A stretch of 64,000 nucleotides of DNA from Alkalibacterium putridalgicola (GCF_900109825.1 NZ_FOBL01000001.1:1-64000); one strand, 5' to 3'. Counted from the first letter of the stretch, positions 32,001-40,824 are shown. A program made the numbers and translations. Notes: generated by a model not told the origin, from the sequence alone.

Positions 32001-32420
32001 TTTGATTTGACACTTTTCATCACTCCCCCCTCTTTATATGACCAGCTCGTCAGATTTCCGGCGATGACTTTGTCATTTGCAGCATAAAATGACAAGCTCA
32101 TCTAAGCTTTATTCCTGACTGTGCCATTCTTGACGCAAAATAGCACAGTCAGGAATAGTTTCACTCTGGGCTTGTCATTTCAGGGGTACGATGACAAGCT
32201 CATCATGACTCCCATCCTCGACTCTGTCATATTTATTCCAAAATGACAAGCTCAAAAATATTTTAACCATGACTCTGCCATTTCTGATTCAAAATGACCG
32301 GCTCAAAATATTTTCCTTCTCCACCTGGTCATTTCAAGCTTAGAATGACAAGCTCGGCAACATTCGACGCCTGACACTGTCATTCCGAGCATAAAAAGAC
32401 AAAGTCATCCAATAAATCCT
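32001..32420. repeat. Tandem array B: 51-base hairpin repeat
   Basis: The anchor TGACAAGCTC (or variant) occurs at 32039, 32090, 32141, 32192, 32244, 32295, 32346 and 32397, at steps of 51 with one of 52. Most units contain an inverted repeat of the kind TTGTCATTT / AAATGACAA, for example 32070-32078 with 32087-32095, and GCTTGTCAT / ATGACAAGC at 32170-32178 with 32191-32199. The unit at 32111-32156 has different arms, ATTCCTGACTGTGC / GCACAGTCAGGAAT, that still pair perfectly over 14 bases. It adjoins array A and ends near the ABC-exporter terminator. Confidence 0.88.
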
Positions 32421-32452
32421 GCTCACTTTGCCGTCTGAACTTCAGAACCAGC

Positions 32453-32495
32453 AAAAAAGCAGCGGAACGTTCATCCTAAGATGACGTTCCGCTGC
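32453..32495 (-). terminator. Terminator of the ABC exporter operon
   Basis: GCAGCGGAACGT (32459-32470) pairs with ACGTTCCGCTGC (32484-32495), followed on the minus strand by TTTTTTGC. A strong terminator. Confidence 0.9.
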
Positions 32496-32515
32496 AGTCA
32501 TGCGTTCTTATTCTT

Positions 32516-34309
32516 TTATTGTGTCTGTAACCCAAGATTCTGAAGTTCGTACATGTCTTTATATTGTCCACCGCTATCGATGAGCTCATCATGTGTGCCG
32601 CGTTCAATGATATGTCCGTTATCCAGTACGAGGATCTGATCAGCATCTCTGATCGTCGACAATCTGTGAGCGATCGCAACTGTGGTACGCCCTTTTCTCA
32701 TTCGCTGTAGACCTTCTTGAATGAGTGCTTCGGTTTCCGTATCGATATTGGCCGTCGCTTCATCCAGTATAAGGATCTTCGGATCTCTGACGATCGTACT
32801 GGCAAACGAGATCAGCTGCTTCTGTCCACTTGAGAAGCTGGCTCCACGTTCGACCACTTTGGCATCATACTGTCCCGGAAGTTCTTCGATAAATTTATCT
32901 GCCTGAACGAAACGTGCCGCCTCAATGATTTCTCTGTCGGTGATCGATTCATTCAGCAAACGGATATTATCTTTGATTGTTCCGTAGAAAAGGAAGGAAT
33001 CCTGAAGGACGAGTCCGGTACGCTGACGCAGTTCACGCATGGGAAACTCTTTGATCGATCTGCCGTCGATCAGGACTTCCCCTTCATCAAAATCGTAGAA
33101 ACGCATCAGTACATTGATGATGGAAGACTTCCCGCTTCCCGTATGGCCGACCAGAGCGATGGTCTCGCCTGGATTGACGGTGAAGGAAATATTTTTCAGT
33201 ACGTTGTTCTTGCCATCATAAGAAAATGATACATTCTTGAATTCAATTTTTCCTTCTTCGATATGCGCGTCTTCCTTATCCAGTTGCGCCGGTGCATACT
33301 GCTCATTGTCCATGACCGTCAAGATCCGGCTGCTTGAAACGATACCGTCCTGGAACAAGCTCATGCTGTCCATAAGGCGTGTCAGCGGCCGGAAAAAGTT
33401 GTTGGCGTAAGTCGTGAATGCATAAATGATCCCGACTTCGACCGGACCCGTCAGTGCTTCTAGCCCAAAAATCGTCAAAATAACGACGACTGACAAGGTA
33501 TAAAGCAGATTGATGACCGGGCTCAAAAGCAGGGCATTGATTTTCGTCATTGAAAAACGCGAATCAAAGTAAGACTGGTTCGTCTCCTCGAATTCCTTCT
33601 GAAGACGTTTCTCCTGACGGAACTGCTGGATGATCGAGATCCCATTGATCGTCTCAGCCAGCTTCGTATTCAGCAGACTCAGTTTCGACTTCATTTCACT
33701 GTATGTCTTTGAACTGTAAACCTGATAGATACGTATCACGATGAGTAATACCGGTGCAAAAATCAGGATCCAAAGTGTCACGGTCACATCCAAGAGGAAC
33801 ATCGCTCCTAATGAAATGACGACACCAAAGACTCCCTGCATGATGTTCAAAAAGACATTCCAGAAATCTTTCATCGCTTCCGTATCATTAGTGACACGCG
33901 TGATGAGCCAGCCTGTCGAGGTCTGGTCAAAGAAGCGCATCCCCAGTGTATGAAGCTTTTCAAAAAGCTGATTACGGATGTTCTGGACCGTTTTCTCTGA
34001 AGCCATATTGAAAAGATACAATTCCAGATACCAGACAGTCAACCGGATCAGCGTCACACCAAAGTGCAGCCCTGCAAAGGTTAGAATGATCGAAAGTGAC
34101 AAATCGCCTGTCGTCAAATGATTGTCGATAAACAGCTGAATGATACGCGGTAGTGCAGCTGTCGATATAGCAAGAGCGACACTGAAAAAGATAGCAACAG
34201 CAAACTGCTTCTTATATGGCTTGCCGAAGGTCATGATGCGTTTCAGGATATGCATCTGCTCTTTGAAAGGTATGGATCGTCTAACTGACAACTCTTTCTG
34301 TTCCATCAT
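32516..34309 (-). CDS. Heterodimeric multidrug-type ABC exporter, subunit 2
   Basis: This 597-residue half-transporter has an N-terminal six-helix membrane domain (about residues 30-320) and a C-terminal ATPase domain. Walker A is GHTGSGKSS, and Walker B is ILILDEATANID with the canonical catalytic Glu. The signature is FSSGQKQ, which departs from LSGGQ. With the partner (normal signature, Asp in place of the Glu) it fits the asymmetric BmrCD/LmrCD/YheHI type, with one working and one degenerate ATP site. The ATG overlaps the partner's stop (TAATG). Substrate is unknown; drug or lipid export is typical. Confidence 0.92.
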   Translation of the reverse strand: MMEQKELSVRRSIPFKEQMHILKRIMTFGKPYKKQFAVAIFFSVALAISTAALPRIIQLFIDNHLTTGDLSLSIILTFAGLHFGVTLIRLTVWYLELYLFNMASEKTVQNIRNQLFEKLHTLGMRFFDQTSTGWLITRVTNDTEAMKDFWNVFLNIMQGVFGVVISLGAMFLLDVTVTLWILIFAPVLLIVIRIYQVYSSKTYSEMKSKLSLLNTKLAETINGISIIQQFRQEKRLQKEFEETNQSYFDSRFSMTKINALLLSPVINLLYTLSVVVILTIFGLEALTGPVEVGIIYAFTTYANNFFRPLTRLMDSMSLFQDGIVSSSRILTVMDNEQYAPAQLDKEDAHIEEGKIEFKNVSFSYDGKNNVLKNISFTVNPGETIALVGHTGSGKSSIINVLMRFYDFDEGEVLIDGRSIKEFPMRELRQRTGLVLQDSFLFYGTIKDNIRLLNESITDREIIEAARFVQADKFIEELPGQYDAKVVERGASFSSGQKQLISFASTIVRDPKILILDEATANIDTETEALIQEGLQRMRKGRTTVAIAHRLSTIRDADQILVLDNGHIIERGTHDELIDSGGQYKDMYELQNLGLQTQ

Positions 34310-36060
34310 TAGTAATCCTCTCCTTCCAGTTTACGTTCCAGCTGCTGCTGATTATACATATCTTCATACCAGCCGCCATGAGCAAGCAGTTCGCTGTGCG
34401 TGCCTCGCTCGATGATCGTGCCCTTCTCTATAACGATGATTTCTTCGGCATGCATGACGGAACTGATCCGGTGCGCCGCAATGATCGTTGTCTGACCTTC
34501 CCGGATCTCTTTCAAGCCCGATAAAATCGACTCCTCGGTTTTGGCATCCACTGCAGATAATGAATCATCCAGGATCATGAGCTCAGGGTTGATCAGAATG
34601 GCGCGCGCAATGGAAATACGCTGTTTTTGACCGCCAGAAAGAGAGACGCCTCGTTCTCCTACTTCGGTATCATAGCCTTCTGGCAATTCCATGATATCGT
34701 CATGAATATCAGCCAGTTTAGCAGCTGCTTCGACAGCTTCCTGGGACAATGTCGGATCAGCAAAGCGGATGTTTTCTCTGATCGTTGTCGAAAAGAGATA
34801 GTTATCCTGTGGGACATAACCGATCTGTTTTAAAAGAGCATCAAGTGTGTAATCCTTGATATCGTACCCGCCATAACGGATCGTTCCTTTATAGTTATCA
34901 TATTCGCGCAGGAGCAGTTTCATGATCGACGTTTTGCCGGCACCGGTTTTACCGACGATCCCTAAAGTCTGCCCCTGTTCGATATTGAATGACACATGAT
35001 GCAGAGCAACCATTTCGTCGTCCGGATAACTGAAAGCTTCGATATCGAATGAAAGTGTGCCTGAAATAGGTTCATCGATCGCCCCTTGTCTTTCATTGAT
35101 CGCACTGTCTTCTCTTAAAAGATTTTCAATACGGTCATAGCTTGCCGATCCGCGTTCGATGATGTTGAACAAACGTCCGATAGCGAACATCGGCCAGACC
35201 AGCATACCGATATAATTGATGAAGGTGACAAAATCACCGATAGAAATTTCATCTCCCATAATAAGGTATCCACCGACAATGATCGTCAGGACATAAGAGA
35301 GCCCCATGATCAGCGTGATAGCCGGGTCAAAAAGCGAATCGATTTTATAAACTGCTTTGTTTTTCAAAACGACATTATCCGTCTGATTCTCGAATTTCTC
35401 GACATCTTCCTTTTCCTGACCAAACGTCTTCATGACTTTGATCCCTTGAATGCTTTCCTGGACTTTATCATTCAACTGAGAAAAGGCAGCTTGAGCATCC
35501 CTAAACCGCAAGTGCAGACGCTGGCCTAGAATACGTGACGTCAGTGCCAGAAATGGCAAAGGAATGACGGCGATCAGTGTCAGACGCCAGTCAACGACGA
35601 ACAGCATAGCCAAAAGCGTTGTCAGCCCTACGCTTATGGCATCTGCCATCGTCAGGACTCCCCCACCGGCGACCATGCGCAGTCCACGCAAGTCGTTGGT
35701 TGCATGCGCCATTAAATCGCCGGCTCTGTATTTCTGGAAAAATGTATTATCCATGTTTGTAAAATGGTCGTATAACTGTTTTCTGACTATTTGTTCCAGC
35801 TTGGCGGCATTCCCCCATATATTCACACGCCACATGTACCGCAAAATATACTGAAGCACAGCTGTAGAAGTCAAAATGAGCATCCACTGCAATAATGATT
35901 GTTCAGTCAAGACATCTGTCTCGATCTCATCTACCACGATCCCGATAATCCGAGGCGGTATCAGCTGCAGAACAGCCACGATCATTAAACCTGCGACCCC
36001 TAATAAATAGGATTTTTTCTCTTGTTTGAAAAACCATCCTAACCGTTTAAATATATCCAT
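34309..36060 (-). CDS. Heterodimeric multidrug-type ABC exporter, subunit 1 (degenerate-site partner)
   Basis: This 583-residue half-transporter has six membrane helices and a nucleotide-binding domain. Walker A is GKTGAGKTS, the signature is LSGGQKQR and Walker B reads LMILDDSLSAVD, with Asp where the catalytic Glu is expected; this is the hallmark of the non-catalytic partner in heterodimeric exporters. The start at 36060 is supported by GGGAG nine bases upstream; a longer reading has no site. It is the first gene of the operon, and a 13-base palindrome lies 52 bases upstream. Substrate unknown. Confidence 0.92.
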   Translation of the reverse strand: MDIFKRLGWFFKQEKKSYLLGVAGLMIVAVLQLIPPRIIGIVVDEIETDVLTEQSLLQWMLILTSTAVLQYILRYMWRVNIWGNAAKLEQIVRKQLYDHFTNMDNTFFQKYRAGDLMAHATNDLRGLRMVAGGGVLTMADAISVGLTTLLAMLFVVDWRLTLIAVIPLPFLALTSRILGQRLHLRFRDAQAAFSQLNDKVQESIQGIKVMKTFGQEKEDVEKFENQTDNVVLKNKAVYKIDSLFDPAITLIMGLSYVLTIIVGGYLIMGDEISIGDFVTFINYIGMLVWPMFAIGRLFNIIERGSASYDRIENLLREDSAINERQGAIDEPISGTLSFDIEAFSYPDDEMVALHHVSFNIEQGQTLGIVGKTGAGKTSIMKLLLREYDNYKGTIRYGGYDIKDYTLDALLKQIGYVPQDNYLFSTTIRENIRFADPTLSQEAVEAAAKLADIHDDIMELPEGYDTEVGERGVSLSGGQKQRISIARAILINPELMILDDSLSAVDAKTEESILSGLKEIREGQTTIIAAHRISSVMHAEEIIVIEKGTIIERGTHSELLAHGGWYEDMYNQQQLERKLEGEDY

Positions 36061-36098
36061 AATTCTAATCTCCCACATTTTACATTTTTCTACCGGTT

Positions 36099-36124
36099 AC
36101 ATTCTTCAATGTGACAATATGTCA
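36099..36124. promoter_or_regulatory. Candidate operator upstream of the ABC exporter
   Basis: Two adjacent dyads: ACATTCTTCAATGT (36099-36112) and TGACAATATGTCA (36112-36124). They lie between the yneF terminator and the exporter start, where a local repressor would bind. There is also a direct repeat of TTACATT near 36080 and 36097. No regulator gene is adjacent. Confidence 0.35.
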
Positions 36125-36137
36125 TATTGGGTTAAAG

Positions 36138-36166
36138 TTGAACGGACAGGCTATCTGTCCGTCAAT
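36138..36166 (-). terminator. Terminator of yneF
   Basis: TTG-ACGGACAG (36138-36149) pairs with CTGTCCGT-AA (36155-36165), with a 5-base loop. On the minus strand CTTTAA follows. Confidence 0.65.
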
Positions 36167-36171
36167 TCAAC

Positions 36172-36417
36172 CTATTTCTTTTTGTTTTTTGTACTTTTAC
36201 TTTTCTGTTGCGTCTTCATCTGGCTCATCATCTGATTGATTTTTCTTTCAGAAGGTTTCTGACCCATCTGCATCATCATCATGCGCAGCATGTTTTCATC
36301 GATAGGAGGATTTTTCTCAAAGTAGTCCATCATATATTTTCTGGCAATGAAGAATCCACCAGCAAGTCCACCGATCAGTGCCAATAAAATTAATACTATC
36401 GCTAACCACATATCCAT
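36172..36417 (-). CDS. yneF: YneF family membrane protein (UPF0154)
   Basis: This 81-residue protein has a single N-terminal membrane helix ([20 protein letters not shown]), the conserved [15 protein letters not shown] segment, and a Met-rich stretch [13 protein letters not shown]. It ends in a basic Lys-rich tail that would stay in the cytoplasm. The function of the family is unknown. Its position near tkt and lexA matches the Bacillus lexA-yneA-yneB-ynzC-tkt-yneE-yneF order. AGGAG supports the start at 36417. Confidence 0.93.
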   Translation of the reverse strand: MDMWLAIVLILLALIGGLAGGFFIARKYMMDYFEKNPPIDENMLRMMMMQMGQKPSERKINQMMSQMKTQQKSKSTKNKKK

Positions 36418-36582
36418 ACATATTCACTCCTCTCAGCTATTACTTGTTACTAATAAACCTGTCGCCCGTTTTATACATTCCAATAAAACTGCTCACTGAA
36501 CTATTTTACACAATTAACATGGAAAAATAAACCTATAAACGTAATTTAGTGTATATTATACGTTTGATTCAAGATTTGATTT

Positions 36583-36624
36583 TTAAAAAACTTCCTTTCA
36601 ATTAAGAAATTGAAAGGAAGTTTT
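36583..36624 (-). terminator. Terminator of tkt
   Basis: AAAACTTCCTTTCAATT (36587-36603) pairs with the complementary arm at 36607-36624 around a 3-base loop, followed on the minus strand by a T-run. Strong. Confidence 0.92.
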
Positions 36625-36652
36625 CCAGATCTTTATTCAGTATTTGAACGAT

Positions 36653-38653
36653 TTAGCTGTTTAAAGATAGAAAAGTGTTCACAACGTTCTCAGGTGTAAA
36701 GCCGTAAGCTTCAACAACTGCTTCGCCGTTACCACTGGCACCGAATTTATCTATAGCCATCACTTTACCGGCATCTTTGACATATTTATGCCAGCCGAAT
36801 GATGAGCCCATTTCGATCGCTACACGATTTTTAACAGCACTTGGAAGAACTGACTCTTTATACTCGTCAGACTGATCTTCAAACAAGTCGAAACTTGGCA
36901 TTGAGACGACTGATACGTCTTTGCCTTGTGCTTTAAGCTCTTTTTGAGCATCCATTGCCAATGAAACTTCTGACCCAGTCGCGATCAGGATGCCGTCCGG
37001 TGTTTCTTTGTCAGCTGGTGACAGGACGTAGGCACCTTTTTTAAGGTTCTCTCTAGCCAATTCTTTTGAACCGGCAAGGACTGGAAGATTTTGACGAGTC
37101 AACACAAGCATGGTTGGTCTGCTTTGTGAAGTCAGTGCAACTTCCCATGCAGCTGCTACTTCGTTGCCGTCAGCAGGTCTCACAACAGATAAGTTGTGCA
37201 TGCCGCGGAAACTTGAAAGCTGTTCGACAGGCTCGTGTGTCGGACCGTCTTCACCTACAGCAATAGAGTCATGTGTCATGACATAAATAGCTGGGATTTC
37301 TGATAAGGCAGCTAAACGGACAGCTGGTCTCAAGTAGTCAGTGAATACGAAGAATGTTGAGACGTAAGATTTAGTCCCTCCATGCAGCATGATACCATTT
37401 AAGGCAGCAGCCATGGCAAATTCACGTACACCGTACCAGATGTTGCGTCCTTCATATTGTCCAGCCTGGAAATCTTCAACACCGTCGATGGTTGTTTTGT
37501 TAGATCCAGACAAGTCGGCAGATCCGCCCCATAGGTTAGGAACAGCTTTAGCGATGGCATTCAACACTTCACCACTTGTTGAACGTGTAGCAGCAGCCCC
37601 GTCGCCTTCTGAAAAGACTGGCAGTTCTTTATCCCAGTTCTCTGGTAATTTACCAGACAATGAATCTTCAAACTGGGCAGCTAGATCTGAATGGGTATTG
37701 CGATAGTCTTCAAGCTTTTTGTTCCATTCTGATTCAAGTTTATCGCCTTTATCGATCATGTGCTCTTTAAAGCGTTTAGCTACTTCTTCAGGGACGAAGA
37801 AATCTTCGCCTTCCCATCCGTAAGCTTTTTTAGCTGCTTCAACGCCTTCAGGTCCTAATGGTGCACCGTGGACATTATGTGTTCCAGCGTTGGGCGCTCC
37901 GAAGCCGATAACTGTTTTGATTTCGATCAAGGTTGGTTTGTCTGTTGATTCTTTTGCTTTTGTGATCGCTTTGTCGATAGCGTCCAGATCGTTGCCATCT
38001 TCGACTAAGATATGTTCCCAGCCATAAGCTTCAAAGCGTTGGCCGACATCTTCCGTGAAAGCCTTAGATGTTGGTCCGTCCAGCTGAATGTCGTTGGAAT
38101 CGTATAACATAACCAGTTTACCCAACTTAAGGTGTCCGGCAAGAGATGCAGCTTCTTGAGATACACCTTCCTGAAGATCGCCGTCTCCACATAATGCATA
38201 GGTGTAATGGTCGACGATAGAATGGCCCTCTTTATTGTAAGTAGCTGATAAGTGTGCTTCAGCCATTGCCATACCTACCGCATTCGCGATACCTTGTCCA
38301 AGCGGTCCAGTTGTTGCTTCCACGCCGTCTGTGACATGTACTTCTGGGTGCCCTGGTGTATTGCCTTCAAGTTGACGGAAATTTTTAAGATCGTCAACAC
38401 TGACCTTGTAGCCAGACAAGTGAAGCAAGCTGTAAAGCATCATAGAACCGTGTCCTGCACTTAATACGAAACGGTCACGGTCGAACCATCTCGGGTTTTT
38501 AGGATTGACATTCAAGTGACGTGTCCATAATGTATACGCCATTGGTGCTGCCCCCATAGGTAACCCCGGGTGACCTGAATTTGCTTTCTGTACGCCATCG
38601 ATACTTAATGTACGAATCGTATCGACTGCCATTTGATCGGTTTTATCGAACAA
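36653..38653 (-). CDS. tkt: Transketolase
   Basis: This 666-residue thiamine-diphosphate enzyme transfers two-carbon units in the pentose phosphate pathway. It shows [12 protein letters not shown] near the N-terminus, the cofactor-binding [13 protein letters not shown], the pyrimidine-binding domain with [14 protein letters not shown], and [11 protein letters not shown]. The start is an uncommon TTG at 38653, nine bases after AAGGA; the nearby ATG is in another frame. It is transcribed alone from the promoter at 38700-38728, although ynzC lies just upstream on the same strand. Confidence 0.98.
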   Translation of the reverse strand: MFDKTDQMAVDTIRTLSIDGVQKANSGHPGLPMGAAPMAYTLWTRHLNVNPKNPRWFDRDRFVLSAGHGSMMLYSLLHLSGYKVSVDDLKNFRQLEGNTPGHPEVHVTDGVEATTGPLGQGIANAVGMAMAEAHLSATYNKEGHSIVDHYTYALCGDGDLQEGVSQEAASLAGHLKLGKLVMLYDSNDIQLDGPTSKAFTEDVGQRFEAYGWEHILVEDGNDLDAIDKAITKAKESTDKPTLIEIKTVIGFGAPNAGTHNVHGAPLGPEGVEAAKKAYGWEGEDFFVPEEVAKRFKEHMIDKGDKLESEWNKKLEDYRNTHSDLAAQFEDSLSGKLPENWDKELPVFSEGDGAAATRSTSGEVLNAIAKAVPNLWGGSADLSGSNKTTIDGVEDFQAGQYEGRNIWYGVREFAMAAALNGIMLHGGTKSYVSTFFVFTDYLRPAVRLAALSEIPAIYVMTHDSIAVGEDGPTHEPVEQLSSFRGMHNLSVVRPADGNEVAAAWEVALTSQSRPTMLVLTRQNLPVLAGSKELARENLKKGAYVLSPADKETPDGILIATGSEVSLAMDAQKELKAQGKDVSVVSMPSFDLFEDQSDEYKESVLPSAVKNRVAIEMGSSFGWHKYVKDAGKVMAIDKFGASGNGEAVVEAYGFTPENVVNTFLSLNS

Positions 38654-38699
38654 TGAACTTCATTCCTTCCGTTTGTTTAAAATTTAAACTCACTATATT

Positions 38700-38728
38700 A
38701 GTGTACTATCATTACGCTTTCATTTCAA
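38700..38728 (-). promoter_or_regulatory. Promoter of tkt
   Basis: On the minus strand TTGAAA (38723-38728), 17 bases, TACACT (38700-38705). The spacer resembles a cre-like TGAAAGCG, but the other half does not fit. Confidence 0.55.
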
Positions 38729-38765
38729 TGTAAACTCTATCAATAGAAGAAAACGTAAGTGGCGT

Positions 38766-39008
38766 TCACCCACGATCGTGAAGGCCTTTATCTTTCTGGA
38801 TTTCCTTCACTTTATCAGGAGTCACATCGTTTCCGTCAGGATCTACTATTTTCATGCCTTCTATATGGTTTCTCATACCAGAACGGAACGCTTTGATGTA
38901 CTCGTCTCTTAAACCTTTTTGTTCCTGCTTTTCCTCATCAGTTAAGCCGTCATTGCGCTCTTTTCTTACTAATTCATTGATGCGGTCGAGCTTTTGTTTC
39001 TCAAGCAT
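38766..39008 (-). CDS. ynzC: YnzC family protein (DUF896)
   Basis: This 80-residue protein has the family pattern RINELVRKERNDGLTDEEKQEQ and LRDEYIKAFR, two helices forming a hairpin, then a short acidic tail with VDPDGNDVTPDKV. The family is linked to the SOS regulon of B. subtilis; its molecular job is unknown. It lies in the divergent position to lexA, and the yneA and yneB genes that normally lie between are not here. AAGGAGG supports the start. Confidence 0.94.
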   Translation of the reverse strand: MLEKQKLDRINELVRKERNDGLTDEEKQEQKGLRDEYIKAFRSGMRNHIEGMKIVDPDGNDVTPDKVKEIQKDKGLHDRG

Positions 39009-39170
39009 GTTATCCTCCTTACACCATTTAAGTCATTTATTTCTCACATTACCTATCATACCATTTGTGACAATAAAGTGGTAGTTATAGATAGCATTCT
39101 CATTTATTTATCAAAATAATGACATTTTTCCAGGTATAGCTTCTAAGAATTCCACTCCCCTCCTTTTATT

Positions 39171-39184
39171 CGAACATTCGTTTG
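39171..39184. promoter_or_regulatory. LexA box 1 (lexA/ynzC intergenic)
   Basis: CGAACATTCGTTTG matches the Gram-positive SOS box CGAACNNNNGTTCG at all but two positions, and overlaps the -35 region of lexA. Confidence 0.7.
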
Positions 39185-39210
39185 ATTCAGGGTATATACT
39201 ATGCTATACT
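39182..39210 (+). promoter_or_regulatory. Promoter of lexA
   Basis: TTGATT (39182-39187), 17 bases, TATACT (39205-39210), flanked by the two LexA boxes. Confidence 0.65.
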
Positions 39211-39223
39211 TTAATAAAATATA

Positions 39224-39235
39224 GAACGGTTGTTC
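39224..39235. promoter_or_regulatory. LexA box 2
   Basis: GAACGGTTGTTC is a perfect GAAC-N4-GTTC dyad just downstream of the lexA -10 region. It gives autorepression. Confidence 0.8.
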
Positions 39236-39269
39236 CATATACTGAACAAATAACAGAGAGGGTTTTAGT

Positions 39270-39905
39270 ATGACGACAAGAGGGCGTAAAGGTGAGAAAC
39301 AGCTGGAGATCCTGAATTTCATCTATAAACAAGTAAAAAAGAAAGGTTATCCACCTACTGTTAGAGAAATCGGTGAAGCCACGGCACTATCATCTACCTC
39401 TACAGTGCACGGACACCTGGCCAGACTTGAAAAAAACGGCTTTATCCTGCGTGACCCTTCTAAACCGCGAGCCATTGAATTTACTCCTTTAGGACTGGAT
39501 AAGCTGGGCATCGACCCGGACGAGGATAAGATCCCCCTTCTGGGTATCGTCACAGCCGGGGAACCGATCCTTGCGATCGAAGAAGCAACGGACTACTTCC
39601 CTATCCCCAATGACCTTGAGATAGAAAAAGGCAATCTGTTCATGCTGACCATTCGCGGAGACAGTATGATGGATGTCGGCATTTTAGACGGCGACCAGGT
39701 CATTGTCAGAAAACAGGAAGCTGCCAATAATGGTGATATCGTTATCGCTATGACTGATGAAGATGAAGCGACCTGTAAACGATTCTACAAAGAAGCCAAT
39801 CATATCCGATTACAGCCGGAGAATGAAACGATGGCTCCTATCATACTTAATGATGTAAAAATCCTTGGGAAAGTTGTTTCATTATACAGAAGTCACATTT
39901 TTTAA
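39270..39905 (+). CDS. lexA: LexA, SOS response repressor
   Basis: This 211-residue repressor cleaves itself when stimulated by RecA filaments. The winged helix-turn-helix (residues 1-68) has [20 protein letters not shown]. The cleavage site is Ala96-Gly97 in IVTAGEP, with catalytic Ser132 in RGDSMMDVG and Lys170 in EATCK. The promoter carries two LexA boxes, so it is autoregulated. It is divergent from ynzC, as in Bacilli but without yneA and yneB between. A TTGGGA-type terminator of the AAAAAGGCTGGG class follows. Confidence 0.98.
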   Translation: MTTRGRKGEKQLEILNFIYKQVKKKGYPPTVREIGEATALSSTSTVHGHLARLEKNGFILRDPSKPRAIEFTPLGLDKLGIDPDEDKIPLLGIVTAGEPILAIEEATDYFPIPNDLEIEKGNLFMLTIRGDSMMDVGILDGDQVIVRKQEAANNGDIVIAMTDEDEATCKRFYKEANHIRLQPENETMAPIILNDVKILGKVVSLYRSHIF

Positions 39906-39923
39906 GAAATATCATACGAAATG

Positions 39924-39955
39924 AAAAAGGCTGGGATAAAAACTCCCGGCCTTTT
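39924..39955 (+). terminator. Terminator of lexA
   Basis: AAAAAGGCTGGGA pairs with TCCCGGCCTTTTT around a short A-rich loop. Strong. Confidence 0.88.
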
Positions 39956-39989
39956 TGCTTTTTTGAAACTGTTGGAGAGTGAGGACATT

Positions 39990-40215
39990 CAGATGAGTGA
40001 TTTCGCTGCATGACAACCACTTCCTAGTGAATCACGGTATCAACTGGTCACTATAAGGGGATTGAGACTACTTTCTGTAAAAACACAGCATAAACTGGTC
40101 ACTAAAACGTTATTGTGACTACTTCCTGTAAAATCACAGCATAAACTGGTCACTAAAACGTTATTGTGACTACTTCCTGTAAATTTACGGTGTGAACTGG
40201 TTACAAAACTGCAGG
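39990..40215. repeat. Tandem array C: 51-base repeat
   Basis: The anchor ACTGGTCAC (or ACTGGTTAC) occurs at 40043, 40094, 40145 and 40196, steps of exactly 51, with a partial copy before. A unit reads: GGTCACTAAAACGTT, ATTGTGACTACTTCCTG, TAAAATCACAGCATAAA. The segment GTCAC ... GTGAC in the middle copies could pair. Because 51 is divisible by three, an open frame of 88 codons appears on the minus strand, but it runs through a terminator hairpin and is not credible as a gene. Confidence 0.85.
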
Positions 40216-40243
40216 AGGAATGTTTTTCCTTGACTAAACGTAG

Positions 40244-40279
40244 GAAAGAGGCTGGGGCAGAAATGTCCCAGCCTCTTTC
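40244..40279. terminator. Strong hairpin, second terminator-like element
   Basis: AAAGAGGCTGGG (40245-40256) pairs with CCCAGCCTCTTT (40267-40278). It resembles the lexA terminator at 39924, and may be a dispersed hairpin of the same class. It separates arrays C and D. Confidence 0.7.
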
Positions 40280-40440
40280 GTGTTTCCTTATCGATTCCTC
40301 CCGCAAACGCGTGATAAAAACCAGTCCGTCTTCCGCTTTATCGTAAGTCGATGCTTTGCCGTATTACATGAGATAGCTAGATCTCCTGCAGGGCTATAAA
40401 AGCTATTTCCGTTAAGGTTACTCTTGATCGCTCCAGCCGC
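40280..40440. other. Gene-free stretch with loose dyads
   Basis: No gene is seen. Dyads are GATAAA (40313-40318) with TTTATC (40337-40342) and ATAGCT (40373-40378) with AGCTAT (40401-40406). Spacing between them is 61-72, not 51, so I do not include it in the arrays. Confidence 0.3.
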
Positions 40441-40760
40441 CTTAGACGATTAGGATCAGGTATCGTTTTCCTAAGTGACGAATAAAGCAAACTTCGACAG
40501 ATAGGCTGGTTATATTTTTTTCTAACTGTCGAATTCTACTGTTATTCGGTCGATAGGGTTAGCTGGCAGTAACCTAATTACCGAAGAAGGCTCACTTCGG
40601 TAATTAGGTTGACAGGATGAGTTTCAATGTGTCGAGTACAGGTCCACTTCGGTAATTAGGTGCTGCTCTTTATTCCCTACTTACTGAATATTGAGAACTT
40701 CGGCAAGTTCTTTTCGTAACCCAAATCGTACTTACCGAATCAGCTGAAAAGCTGAAGCTT
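40441..40760. repeat. Tandem array D: 51-52-base hairpin repeat
   Basis: The anchor ACTTCGG (or ACTTCGA, TATTCGG) occurs at 40491, 40543, 40594, 40646 and 40697, steps of 52, 51, 52, 51. A second string, TTACCGAA or TTACTGAA, is at 40578, 40681 and 40732 with matching steps (103 and 51). The two are complementary; AACCTAATTACCGAAG and CTTCGGTAATTAGGTT (40571-40611) form a near-perfect stem. The CTAACTGTCGAA / TTCGACAG pair at 40491-40532 has another sequence. No gene is seen. Confidence 0.75.
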
Positions 40761-40824
40761 TTTAGGTTCAGACTCTAACTCTAAGCCTTCTTTAAGACCT
40801 CTTTCCCCTTACTATGCTTAAATA

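Noticed and set aside
31654-32101. Minus-strand open frames with HHEAE..VHSWFR-type repeats in array A
   Set aside because: They have no ribosome sites, the repeats fall in different frames because the period is 52, and the composition is that of the noncoding repeat.
38706-38728. cre (CcpA) site in the tkt promoter
   Set aside because: TGAAAGCG matches one half only; the second half has mismatches at key positions.
39990-40215. CRISPR array
   Set aside because: Whole units repeat, including what would be spacers; there are no unique spacers and no cas genes.
40040-40306. 88-codon minus-strand frame with repeated TGSSHNNVLVTSLCC
   Set aside because: The frame exists because array C has a period of 51; it runs through a strong terminator hairpin (40244-40279) and has no ribosome site.
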